Origin: Manihot esculenta
Lineage: Eukaryota > Streptophyta > Magnoliopsida > Malpighiales > Euphorbiaceae
Assembly (NCBI RefSeq): GCF_001659605.2
Contig: NC_035169.2
Location: forward strand, 15,500,263 to 15,564,262
Direction of reading: 5' to 3'
DNA length: 64,000 bases
How positions within the stretch are numbered: the stretch's first letter is position 1; every line of letters begins with the position of its first letter. Under the pieces are notes generated by a model. That model was not told the origin of the DNA. It did not search any database and saw nothing but the letters and a program-made list of their open reading frames with translations. The position numbers were made by a program, and so were the translations under genes. Shown piece after piece: positions 9,330 to 20,800 of this stretch.

Positions 9330-11486
9330 TGTAATGACCCAGAAATCGGACCGCTATCGGTGCTAGGATCCAGATCGGCTTAAGGCCGTCGAAACCCGTA
9401 GCAAGCCTGACATACATCCTGTACAACTGGTATAATCCCATACATGATCAAACATTCCATAAAAAAAAACTTTAAAACATTTACTATACCAAGCTTGACC
9501 TGAGCATACAACATACTATAAACATATAACCCACACCAGAGCCCTCAACAAATGTCCTAGTGTGGTCCACATTACATAAGTCAAGCCTGGTTCCTCATAT
9601 GACATCAATACAAACATAACATACATCATGTACAAAAAGGGATTAACCAGACCTTAGGGCCAAGCACACAACTAATCCTCAAGTCATTACATTACATTAT
9701 CTTAAAATACATTATATCAATTTACATTACATGTCCACGCTAACATGCTAATCTATTACATAAACATAACATTAGTCCTTGCCGACTTCCCGCACTACCT
9801 CAGACCTGCAAACCTGGGGGTTAGGGAGAGGGGTGAGCTAAAAAGCCCAGTGAGCAGAATAGGGAAAAACAGTTTAATAAATCATATGCTATTATGGAAT
9901 GCGTCACATCACAAACATTTCACATCACGGATGCACATGACCACCAAAACTCCTTCTGTCTGTGCCCGGCCCTCGAAGGAGCTTCTCAGGACTTCTATAA
10001 CATAACATGGTGCCCGGCTCTCGAAGGGGCTCCTCAGGACTTCATTAACATATCATATCTAGGGCTATTGGGGTCGCCTTGGTCCATCCACATCAACAGC
10101 AAATTATGCAATGCAACATCTTCGTGAAATCTAATGCAACAACCTAATATAAACATGGTATTCATGATGCGTGAAACATGCTAAAAACATTAGAGTTAGT
10201 TCCACTCACCTCTGGCAGACGCTGGACTGACTCTGCAATAGCTAACACTGCTGGCCTCCTCAGTTCCTCGAGTCCGATCCTACACAGATGAACTCAAATG
10301 AGGGACCAAACACACTCTAACAAGACCCTAAACAACTCCCCAAAAACTCCCTAAAATATCTTAAAACATTCATAGAAAACATGCAAAGGAAGGCTGAACA
10401 GGGCACTTTCGGCGGCAGGTTCGGCGGCCGAAAGTCCCTCCAGAGCCGAAAGCCATGCACCTTCGGCGGCCGAAGGTTCCTTCCAGATCCAAAACTCATG
10501 CATGTTCGGCGGCACCTTTGATGGCCGAAACTCCCCTCCAGAGCCGAAAGTCCAACTTTCAGGGGCAGGGTTCAGCAGCCAAAAGCTTGCCTCCATAGGC
10601 AGGTTCGGCGGCCGAACTTGAGCTCTTCTAGAAAGGCAGAACTCAGCCTCCTCATGCACAAACAGCCTCCAAACCTTCCAAAACAACCCAAAACCTCACA
10701 TGCTCTCTCCCAAACATGCATAAACACTCCCTCATGCATTTAGGGCATAAACTAACTTAAACCCCAACACAAACATCACATAAACATACATTGGGCATAA
10801 AACTCACATAAACCTTAACATGCACATCTACCCACACACAAGCATCAAAACTCCTTAAAACCTTCTTAAAACAAAGAAAAGGGTGTGGATCTACACTTAC
10901 CTCTTGAAGATCGAGGGTTGGTGCGATCCCTAACTTGGAGATGGGAGAAATCTAGCTCCTTGGGTCTCCAAGCTCCAAAACTTGATCTTAAGCTCAAAAC
11001 TCATCAAAACAAAGATAAAACTCATGAAAACTTGAGGGATTTGAAGAAAGAACATGAAATCAACCAAAGGAGGACATGAACTCACCCTAGCTCGAGAATG
11101 GGGAGAAAACTCACCCATTTTCGATCTGAGGGCCTTTTATAGGTGGCCGGCCAAACCTCCTTCGGCGGCCAAAGCTGCTTTCAAAACCTCACCACGTTCG
11201 GCGGCCGAAAGAAAGCCATTTTCGGAAGCCTAACGTGCCTCCTGAACAGCCCCATGTTCGGCGGCCGAACTTGAGGTTCGACGGCCGAACTTGGGTTCTT
11301 CCCTACTTGGTCTTTTCTTTTCAAAACTCAATTTCTTTTGCATTAAAACCATAAAATCATGTGAAAACATTTTAGAAAACACATTTTACCCTTCTAGAGG
11401 GCTCCGGCATCTTTAAATTCCAGATTTCGATGGAGATTCCGCCGGAAAGTCAGGATTTCGATGCCAGGATCTAGCCGGGTATTACA
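9330..11486 (-). repeat. 5' LTR of element A (2,157 bp)
   Basis: Partner of 4708-6864 with the same length and landmarks: the cassette pair at 9961-10044, palindrome clusters at 10400-10620 and 11160-11290, and a TATA box on the minus strand at 11133-11141 (TATAAAAGG). It ends TATTACA and is followed by ATTCC. Confidence 0.9.
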
Positions 11487-12397
11487 ATTCCTGTCAGGTG
11501 TGGCTATTCTGTGGATAAACTGGCACAGGTGTATGTGGATGAAGTGCTTAGGTTGCATGGGGCTCCCATTTCTATAGTGTCAGATAGGGGACCCCAGTTC
11601 ACCTCCAAGTTTTGGCAGAGTCTGCAAAATGCTATGGGTACCAGGCTAGACTTTAGCACTGCTTTCGATCCACAGACTGATGGACAGTCAGAGAGGACCA
11701 TACAGACCATAGAAGATATGCTCAGAATGTGTGTGCTAGATTTTGGCAGTTCCTGGAGGCATCATCTACTTTTGGTGAAGTTTGCCTGCAATAACAGCTA
11801 TCATGCTAGCATAGGGATGGCTCCTTATGAAGCTCTGCATGGGAGGAAGTGCAGGTCACCTGTCTGCTGGGAGGAAGTGGGAGAAAGGGCCTTAGCAGGG
11901 CCTGAGCTAGTAGAGATCACTAGCAGAGTAGTGCCCGTTATTAGAGAAAGGATCAAGATGGCTGTGAGTCGGCAGAAGAGTTATGCAGACGTCCGTAGGA
12001 AGCTTGTAGAGTTTCAGGAGGGAGATATGGTGTTGCTCGAGGTGTCTCCTATGAAAGGGGTAATTCATTTTGGGAAGAAAGGTAAGCTAGCTCCACGGTA
12101 CATCGAACCCTTTGAAATCTTGCAGAAGATTGGGAATGTATCGTACAAGCTGGATCTACCTGCTTCAATGGAGAGAATCCATCCGGTTTTCCATGTTTCC
12201 ATATTACGAAAGTTCGTGTCAAATTCAGGCAAGGTTCTTAATGAGCCTGATGTTGAGATCCTAGGAGATCAGAAAGCTGAGGAACAAGGAAATCCCGATG
12301 GTGAAAGTCCTTTGGAATCACCACAATATAGAAGAATGTACCTAGAAAACACGGGAGTCCATGCTCCAGCAATACCCTTATCTCTTCTAAGGTTAGT
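11487..12397 (+). pseudogene. chromovirus B integrase C-terminal half and broken chromodomain
   Basis: From 11487 the frame reads [18 protein letters not shown] and then the DDE core with the second Asp (SDRGPQFTS) and Glu ([13 protein letters not shown]). Next come the GPY/F-type module (KLAPRYIEPFEILQKIGN) and HPVFHVSILRKF. The frame stays open to 12443, but its last ~50 residues are out of register. A deletion after DVEILGDQ removes the start of the chromodomain, whose remainder (RKLRNKEIPMVKVLWNHHN, then ESMLQQYPYLF) is in another frame with a TAG for Trp. The proper stop is the TAA at about 12395. In family members the chromodomain steers integration to heterochromatin. Confidence 0.85.
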
Positions 12398-12463
12398 GTT
12401 TTGTGTTTTTGTGTGCTTTCTTGTTGCTATGCTTGTGTGTTGAACATTCGGGGATGAATGTTC

Positions 12464-12478
12464 TTAAGGGGGAAAGAA
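12464..12478 (+). promoter_or_regulatory. polypurine tract of chromovirus B
   Basis: TAAGGGGGAAAGAA immediately precedes the TGTAATACC start of the 3' LTR. Confidence 0.85.
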
Positions 12479-12754
12479 TGTAATACCTGGCTAGACCCCG
12501 GCATCAAAATTTCTATCTTCCGGCGGAATTTGAAATTTCTCGGATGTCGGAGCCTTCTAGAATGGTAAAAATAAAGGTTTTCTAAAATGTTTTTACATGT
12601 TTTTATGGTTGTATTGAAGAAAGAAAATTGATTTTTGATAAAAAAGACTAAGGAGGAAAATCCAGGTTCGACCGCCGAACCTCAAGTTCGGCCTCCGAAC
12701 ATGGGGGGTTTGCGGAGGCACCTTTGGCCCCCGAAGGTGGTTTGGCCAGCCACC

Positions 12755-12763
12755 TATAAAAGG
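12755..12763 (+). promoter_or_regulatory. TATA box of the chromovirus B LTR
   Basis: TATAAAAGG lies about 277 bp inside the LTR in sense orientation. The same motif sits at the corresponding place in the LTRs of A, D, J and K, and as TATAAAGG in I. This marks a likely U3 promoter. It is flanked by GC-rich palindromes. Promoter activity is inferred. Confidence 0.65.
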
Positions 12764-13851
12764 CCCCATGTCCGAAAATGGGCGAGTTTCCTCTCTATAT
12801 TTTCGGGTGTAGGTGATATTTTGCCTTTCTTTGGTCGATTTTATGTTTTCCTTCAAATCTTTCAAGTTTTTGACAAGCTTTCATCTTGTTTTGAAGATTT
12901 TTGAGCTAAAGATCAAAGTTTTGAAGCTTGGAGACCCCAGGAGCTCGTTCCTCCATCTCTCCAAGTTTGGGATCACATCTCCTCTTGATCTTCAAGAGGT
13001 AACTGTCGATCCATGCCTTTTATGATGTTTTAAGTAAGTTTTAAGAAGGGGTTAAGGGTTTTGATGCATGTTTAGGCTAGATGTAAAATGTTAGGGTTTA
13101 TGTTAGTTAAGTGATGAATGTATGCTAAATGTGATGTTTGTTGGGGTATAGAGTAGTTTTATACCCCTATATGCTTGAATAAGTGTTTATGCATGTTTTA
13201 GAATAGTTGAATGCATGTTGTGAGGTTTTTGGATGGTTGAATGCATGAGGCGGAATCGGGTTCTGCCATTCTGGAGAACCCAGGTTCGGCTGCCGAAGCC
13301 ATGTTCGGCTGTCGAACCTGCTAGGGAAGGCAGTTTAGGCCGCCTAAACTCACCCCCGAAAGTCTGGACTTTCGGGTCTAGAGAGGAGTTTCGGCCGTCG
13401 AACCTGCCCCCAAAAGTGGGTGACTTTCCGCTCTGGAAGGACTTTCGGCCGCCGAACCTGCTGCCGAAAGTGCCCTGTCCAGCCTTCCTTTGCATGTTTT
13501 CTATGAATGTTTTATGATGTTTTGGGGGATTTTTGGGGAGATGTTTAGAGTCATGTTAGAGTTTGTTTGGTCCCTCATTTGAGTCCACCTGTGTAGGTTC
13601 GGACCCGAGGAACCGAGGAGTCCAGCAGTGTTAGCTGTTTCAGAGTCAGCCAGAGGTGAGTAGAACAAAACTACTTTTTATTTTAAAATTAATTAAACTC
13701 TTAAGCATGTTCATGCATCACGATTGGCAAGTTTATAGGTTGTTGCATTAGAATTCACGAATATAATGCATTGCATAATTTGCTATTGATGTTGATGGAT
13801 ATTGGATGATCCATTAGCTCTCGATATGATATGCTATATTACGATGTGGAA

Positions 13852-14000
13852 GACCAGGTGTGGCCTGCACTACACCCCTGGCACTATGTAAGAAAAAGTC
13901 CAGGTGTGGCCTGCACTACACCCCCGGTATGGTTGGATAATGTTATGATTTGTATATGTAAGAGAAAGATCAGGTGTGGCTTGCACTACGCCCATGGCAC
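13852..14000 (+). repeat. tandem cassette in the B LTR (3 units)
   Basis: Three imperfect units containing CAGGTGTGGCCTGCACTAC followed by an AAGAGAAAG-type spacer. The D LTRs carry the same cassette in reverse complement; A/I, J and K carry different cassettes at the equivalent place. Confidence 0.8.
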
Positions 14001-14626
14001 AATTGGACTATGTAGAGGGTTATTAGTGACAAATCCATCCGTGATGTGAATTGTTTGTGATGTGATGCATTTCATGATGGCATATGTTTATAAACTGTTT
14101 TATTGTTCTGTTCACTGGGCTTTTGTAGCTCACCCCTTTCCCCTAACCCCCAGGTTTGCAGGTTCAGGATAGACCGGGAAGTCATCAAGGGTAAAAGCTA
14201 TGTCTATGTAATAGATTAGTAGTGGACATGATATGTAAAATAATGTAATGTAATGTAAGGTATTGTCCAGTGATGTAATGATAATTAGTATTGTGCTTGG
14301 CCCTAATGTATGGTTAATCCCTCTTGTACATGATCTTATGAAATGTTTTAATGATAAGTTATGTTGAACCAGGCTTGACATATGTTATGTTGCCCCACTA
14401 GAGCATTTGATGAGGGCTCTAGTATGGGGTTTGTATGTTTAATGTTATGGTGCATGCACAGGTCAAGCTTGGTATATGGAAAGTTTAAAATTTTTATGGA
14501 AATATTGATCATGTATGGGATTTTATCAGGTGTACAGGATGTATAGTTGGCTTGCTATGGGTCCCGATGACCTTAAGTCGATCTGGATCCTAGCGCCGAT
14601 AGTGGTCCAGTTTTCGAGTCGTTACA

Positions 14627-15375
14627 GATGGAATTATTATATATATATAGTTGAAAGCTTCAAATGGATATTTTAAATTATTTATGATGAATATTATGTG
14701 TTGTTAAGTTGGTTCAACTTTTGAAAAATTTAAAAAAAAATCTAGTTTATGATGGAATGCCGCTAGATTTTTGTTAGAATTTTTAGAAATTAATAATGTA
14801 ATTCATATTCCACATTTGCATTCTATAATTTAAATGTCAATTCTTAGTGCACTATATTTCCTATAATTCTAGGAGAGGATCCAACTTTTGCTCTAGATAT
14901 TAGGAGTACTCCAACTACCTGCACTTTATTCTGTTTTCAACACATGTGAGTAAATTTATAATAATGGTATTTTATTAAATGTATATTTATATGCGATATT
15001 GTATTGTATAGAAATAGAAATAGATAATGGTAAATTAAATGGAAAGAAATTTTATATTATAACTAAATAAATAGTCGACTACACTTTGTATATACATTAA
15101 TTAGATAATACCTTAATGACGGGTGATTTATTCTCAGTTTAGCCTATATTTGTATGGTCTTTAGGATATCGCTTGATATAAATATAACCTTTGGAGCGTA
15201 TATTGAGTTGTTGCCCTTTAGGGGTAACTTTGCATATATGTATGATGAATATAATTTTATTTGCTCTTGGACTAATACCGCTATCAGAGAGTTCAAGATG
15301 TTACCATTGCTCTTAAGTTGCTAATATTTTTATTTATTACACTTCAAATGTCAGCGTTATCTATAAAAAGCATAT
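14627..15375 (+). repeat. element C 5' LTR, middle part
   Basis: Collinear with 53495-54270 of the 3' LTR; for example both carry TGAAAAATTT, CCAACTTTTGCTCTAGATAT and TTTTATTAAATGTATAT. No coding sequence. It ends in the CATAT target duplication of element D. Confidence 0.8.
15371..15375. other. target-site duplication of element D (CATAT)
   Basis: CATAT here and at 29097-29101 exactly flank element D. Removing D and one copy joins the two parts of the C LTR as seen in its 3' copy. Confidence 0.9.
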
Positions 15376-17698
15376 TGTAACGACCCGAAAATCGGACCAC
15401 TACCGGCGCTAGGATCCAGGTCGGCTTAAGGCCGCCGGGACCCGTAGCAAGCTTAACATGAAACCTGTAAACCTGTTTAATCCCATACATGATCAACAAC
15501 ATACATAAAAATTAAAACTTTTCTTTCATACATTCTATAATTCATATGCCAAACTCAACCTGTGCATGCACTGGACATAATCATAAACATAAACATGACC
15601 CCTCAGTGGGATCTCCTCAATGCCCCAATGGGCAAAACATCATATGTTGAGTTGGTCTACATAAACATCATAAAAAGATTTAGGATCATGCATTAAAAGG
15701 GATACCTTATACATAGGTCAAGCACAACATCTAATCCTCAATATCATTACATTACATAACTACTCATAACTTTACATCATTTTTACAAATCATCATGTCC
15801 ACATTCTACCTATTATAAACACATGACTTCACTACTCTTGTAAACCTCCTGGTCTACCCTGTACCTGCAAACCTGGGGAAATTGGGAGAGGGGTGAGCTA
15901 CTAGAGCCCAGTGAGCAGAATCATAAAGCATTTAAAACACATGCTATCATGGAATGCATCACATCACAACTAAACATATCAAGGATGAACTTGTCACCAT
16001 TTAGCCCTCTACATATTCCAATCATGCTAGGGGCGTAGTGCAGGCCACACCTGGTCTTTCTCTTACACATAACATAACAGAACATACATAATCCATGGTG
16101 CCGGGGGCGTAGTGCAGGCCACGTCCGGTCTTTCTCTTATAAAGTGCCAGGGGCGTAGTGCAGGCCACACCTGGACTTCCATATCATATCATCATGTCAT
16201 AACATATGAGGGCCAATGGATCATTCAACATTCATCCACATCAACAACATATTATGCAATGCAACATATTCGTGATTTCTAATGCAAGCATCCTAAAATA
16301 TCACATGGCATCCGTGATGCATGAACATGCTCAAAACTGATTTATTTATTTAAAAGCATAAGAGTTATTCCACTCACCTCTGGCTAGCTCTGACACTGAC
16401 TGAAGCAGCTGACTCACTGCTGGGGTCCTCGGTTCCTCGGGTCCGAACCTACACAGGTGGACTCAAATGAGGGACCAAACAACTAGAACATAACTCTAAA
16501 AACATCCCCCAAAAACCCCCTAAAACATCTCAAATCATCCATGCAAGAACATGCAAAGGAAGGCTGGACAGGGCACTTTCGGCGGCAGGTTCGGCGGCCG
16601 AAAGTCCCTCCAGAGCCGAAAGTCAGGCAGGTTCGGCGGCACCTTCGGCGGCCAAAACTCCCAGACAGAGGCGAAACTCATGCATGTTCGGCGGCACTTT
16701 CGACGGCCGAAACTCCCAGACAGAGACGAAAGTCTCCTTTCGGGGGCAAGCTTCGGCAGCCGAAGGCTACTTCCACAAGAGGGTTCGGCGGCTGAAAGTC
16801 CCTTTCGGCTGCCGAACCTGGTTTCTCCCAAAGGGCAGAAACTTGGTTCAAACATGCACAAATGCCTCCAAACTCATACCTTCATGCATTTAGCTCAACC
16901 AAAACATGCATACAAGCTCCTAGGGGTCACAAACTACCTTAAACCCCAACTACAACACATCAAACACACATTACAAGCCACATTGCTCAAAAACTCATCA
17001 AAAACCCATAAACTCAACATAAGCTTACTCATGCATTTTCTACCCCATGAACTTGCATAAAACTTGTTTAAAACATAATGTAAGCTAGAGATCGACTCTT
17101 ACCTCTTAAAGATCGAGAGTAGGGGCGATCTAACTTGGAGTTGGGAGAGATTTAGCTCCTTGGGTCTCCAAGTTCAAAACTTGCTCAAAACTTGAAAATC
17201 TTTAAAACAAAGTAAAAACTTGTGAAAATCTTGAAAGATCTGAAGGAAAAGACTCAAGATTGGTGAGGAAAAGCGGAGAGCTCACCTTGGCCGACAATGG
17301 GGAGAAAACTCGCCCGTTTTTGGCTAAGGGACCCTTTTATAGTGGCTGGCCAGGCCACGTTCGGGGGCCGAACGTGCCTCCGCATGCATGCCATGTTCGG
17401 CGGCCGAACTTGAGGTTCGGCAGCCGAACCTGGACTTCCCTCACTTATGCCTTCGGGGGCCTAAGGCACACCCGAAATGCATGCATGTTCGGCGGCCGAA
17501 CTTTGAGTTTCGGCGGCCGAACCTGAGTTTTCCTCTAAGGTTGTTTTCATGCAAAAACTCATTTCCTTTTTACTTAAAATCATCAAAAACATTAAAACAT
17601 TTTATGAAAACATGGTTTTACCCTTTTAGAGGTCTCCGACATCCGAAATTCCACCGGACGGTAGGAATTCCGATACCGGAGTCTAGCCGGGTATTACA
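15376..17698 (-). repeat. 3' LTR of element D (2,323 bp)
   Basis: Plus strand TGTAACGACCC...GGGTATTACA. It carries three cassette units GGGGCGTAGTGCAGGCCAC (16027-16180), palindrome clusters (16575-16820 and 17355-17525) and a minus-strand TATA box (17333-17341). It closely resembles 26774-29096, with most differences in the first 90 bp. Confidence 0.9.
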
Positions 17699-17717
17699 TT
17701 CTCCCCCCCTTTAGAAC
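17699..17717 (-). promoter_or_regulatory. polypurine tract of element D
   Basis: The minus strand reads CTAAAGGGGGGGAGAA just before the 3' LTR. Confidence 0.85.
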
Positions 17718-17807
17718 ATTCGTCCTCGAATGTTCCTCAACTAGCACATAGCATGGCATACAACATAACATACTCATAAAGCACATGAAACACATAAGAA
17801 ACTAACC

Positions 17808-20800
17808 TTAGAAAAGATAAGGGTATTGCTGGAGCATGGACTCCCGTGTCTCCCAAGTGCACTCTTCCATATTGTGGTGGTTCCATAGGACTTTCACCAT
17901 CGAGATTTCTTTGTTTCTTAGCTTTCTGATCTGGGTGTCTATGATCCGCACTGGCTGCTCAACATAAGTGATATCTTCTTGGATCTCCACATCAGGCTCA
18001 CTAAGAACCTTGCTCGGATCTGACACGAACTTCCTCAACATGGAAACATGGAAAACCGGATGGATTCTTTCCATTGAAGCAGGTAAATCCAGCTTGTACG
18101 ACACATTCCCAATCTTTTGCTAGACTTCAAAGGGTCCGATGTATCGTGGGGCTAGTTTACCTTTCTTTCCGAACCGAACCACTCCTTTCATTGGAGACAC
18201 CTTGAGCAATACCAGATCCCCCTCCTGAAACTCTACCTGCCGTCTGCGGATGTCTGCATAACTCTTCTATCTGCTTGCAGCAGTCTTGATCCTTTCTCTG
18301 ATTATGGTTACCACCCTGCTGGTAATCTCTACTAGCTCAGGCCCTGCCAAGGCCTTTTCTCCAACTTCTTCCCAGCAAACAGGCGATCTGCACTTCCTTC
18401 CATACAAAGCTTCATATGGAGCCATCCCGATGCTAGCATGATGGCTGTTATTGTAGGCAAACTCCACCAAAGGTAGATGCTGCCTCCAAGAACCGCCAAA
18501 GTCCAGCACACACATTCTAAGCATATCCTCGATAGTCTGGATGGTCCTTTCTGATTGTCCATCAGTCTGGGGGTGGAAGGCAGTACTGAAATCCAACCTG
18601 GTACCCATGGCATTCTGCAGACTCCGCCAAAACCTAGAGGTGAACTGGGGCCCTCTATAAGACACTATCGAAACAGGAACCCCATGCAGTTTGACGATCT
18701 CATCCACATATACCTGCGCCAACTTGTCCACAGAGTAGCCACTCCTGACAGGGATGAAGTGAGCAGATTTGGTGAGTCTGTCCACAATCACCCATATGGA
18801 GTCCACTCTGTTGGACGCTGCCGGTAACCCCACTACGAAGTCCATAGCTATATTCTCCCATTTCCACTCTGGAATAGGTAGCGGGTTAAGCATTCCAGCC
18901 GGCTTCTGATGTTCCAGCTTCACCCTCTGACACACTTCGCAGGCTGACACAAACTGTGCCACTTCTTTCTTCATCACTGGCCACCAATAAACTTTCTTCA
19001 AATCTTGATACATCTTGGTGGCTCCGGGGTGAACGCTGTATCTTGCATTATGAGCCTCTCTCATAATGTCTCCTTTTAGCCCTATGTCATCTGGTACACA
19101 TAGTCTGCTCCCATAGCGGAGGATCCCTTTGCTGTCGAATCTGAACTCACTATCTTTGCCTGACTGAACAGTCCTGGCAATCTTTACTAACTCTGGGTCC
19201 TCATGCTGTTTCTGAGCCACCTGCTCCAGAAACACGAGTGCCACTCTCATCTGGGCTACCAAAGCACCTATACCAGACAACTCCAACTGTAGACCTTCAT
19301 CAATGAGCTTGTAAAACTCCTTCACCACTGGTCTCCTTTCTGCCATGATGTGGGATAGACTGCCTAGTGACTTCCGGCTTAGGGCATTTGCCACGACATT
19401 CGCCTTACCCGGATGATACTGAATTTTGCAATCATAGTCACTCAGCAGCTCCACCCATTTCCTCTGTCTCAAGTTCAAATCTCTTTGACTCAGGATGTAC
19501 TGCAGGCTTTTATGATCTGTGAAGATCTCACATTTTACCCCATAGAGGTAGTGCCTCCACATCTTGAGTGCAAAAATTACTGCTGCCATCTCAAGGTCAT
19601 GTGTGGGGTAATTCAACTCATGCTTCTTTAACTGCCTAGAAGCATAAGCAATCACCCTCTCATTCTGCATCAGTACACAACCCAGTCCCACACGGGACGC
19701 ATCACAAAAGACTATAAAGTCCTCATCACTAGATGGCAGAGCTAAAACTGGTGCTGAAGTCAACCTCTTCTTAAGCTCTTCAAAACTCTCTTCGCACTGG
19801 TCGGTCCACAGAAACTTCTGATTCTTCCTGGTTAGTCTGGTCAAAGGAGCTGCTATTTTCGAGAAGTCCTGAACGAACCTCCTGTAGTAACCTGCCAAAC
19901 CCAAGAAACTCCTGATCTCCGTCACTGAAGTGGGCCTAGGCCAGTTAGCCACAGTTTCTGTCTTCTTGGGGTCCACCTCTATCCCATTCTCTGACACTAC
20001 ATGCCCCAAGAACGAAATGCTCCTCAGCCAGAACTCACACTTAGAGAACTTGGCATACAAGCCATGTTCCCTCAAGGTCTGCAAAACCAACCGCAGATGA
20101 TGGCCATGCTCCTCTGCATTCCTGGAATACACCAAGATATCATCTATGAAGACAATAACAAAGTGATCCAGGTATTGACTAAACACTCTATTCATGAGAT
20201 CCATGAATGCTGCAGGGGCATTGGTTAACCCGAACGGCATTACAAGGAACTCAAAATGCCCATATCTGGTCCTGAAAGCTGTCTTTGGCACATCCTCATC
20301 TCTGATCCTCAGCTGATGGTACCCCGATCTCAGATCTATTTTGGAGAAACAACCTGCTCCAGCTAGCTGATCAAATAGATCATCGATCCTTGGCAATGGG
20401 TACTTATTCTTGGTAGTGACTTTGTCCAACTGCCTGTAGTCGATACAAAGTCTAAGGGATCCATCCTTCTTTCTGACAAACAAGACTGGAGCACCCCAGG
20501 GTGAGGTACTCGGTCGGATGAAGCCCTTGTCTACCAGCTCTTGCAACTGTTCTTTCAATTCTTTCAACTCAGCTGGAGCCATCCTGTAGGGAGGGATAGA
20601 GATCGGTCGGGTTCCAGGCATCAATTCTATCTCGAACTCTATCTCCCTAGCAGGTGGTAAACCTGGCAGCTCGTCTGGGAAGACGTCTAGAAACTCTCTA
20701 ACCACTGGCACCGAGGCGGGCTCTCTAAGCTCTCTCACATGAGCCAAATACCCCTGACATCCCCTCCTAAGCAACCTACGAGCCTGAAGAGCTGATATCA

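Larger units (their letters stand above)
4708..11486 (-). mobile_element. internally deleted Tekay-type chromovirus A
   Basis: Two LTRs of exactly 2,157 bp (4708-6864 and 9330-11486) enclose only 2,465 bp of interior. Orientation is minus: a degenerate Met primer site abuts the right LTR and a polypurine tract abuts the left. The interior keeps gag without its capsid domain and scraps of protease, RT start and the pol 3' end. Reverse-transcriptase core, RNase H and most of integrase are absent. The flanks are AATCC/ATTCC inside the integrase gene of B. Confidence 0.9.
3782..14626 (+). mobile_element. Ty3/gypsy chromovirus B (Tekay-like), 3' half, interrupted
   Basis: Plus-strand chromovirus whose remaining parts are an RNase H/integrase linker (3782-3900), integrase pieces (4523-4707 and 11487-12397), a polypurine tract and a 3' LTR (12479-14626). 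It is broken by copia Z on the left, by an LTR fragment plus SINE-like pair at 3901-4522, and by element A at 4708-11486. Downstream is the 5' LTR of element C, so B is nested in C. Its 5' end and target duplication partner are off-window. Confidence 0.85.
12479..14626 (+). repeat. 3' LTR of chromovirus B (2,148 bp)
   Basis: Begins TGTAATACCTGGC after the polypurine tract and ends GAGTCGTTACA, followed by GATGG and then the LTR of element C. It contains TTCGGCGGCCGAA-like palindromes (12665-12740 and 13285-13470), a TATA box and a three-unit tandem cassette. Confidence 0.9.

Noticed and set aside
11511..12443. 310-codon integrase frame in B as a possible host gene
   Set aside because: It is contiguous with the pol fragments of B before element A and with the polypurine tract and LTR after it. 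Its C-terminal tail is a frameshift product.
16027..16180. Regular repeats and spacers resembling a CRISPR array (also 13852-14000 and 38610-38730)
   Set aside because: Only 2-3 imperfect units, spacers are repeats themselves, they lie inside plant LTRs, and no cas genes occur.
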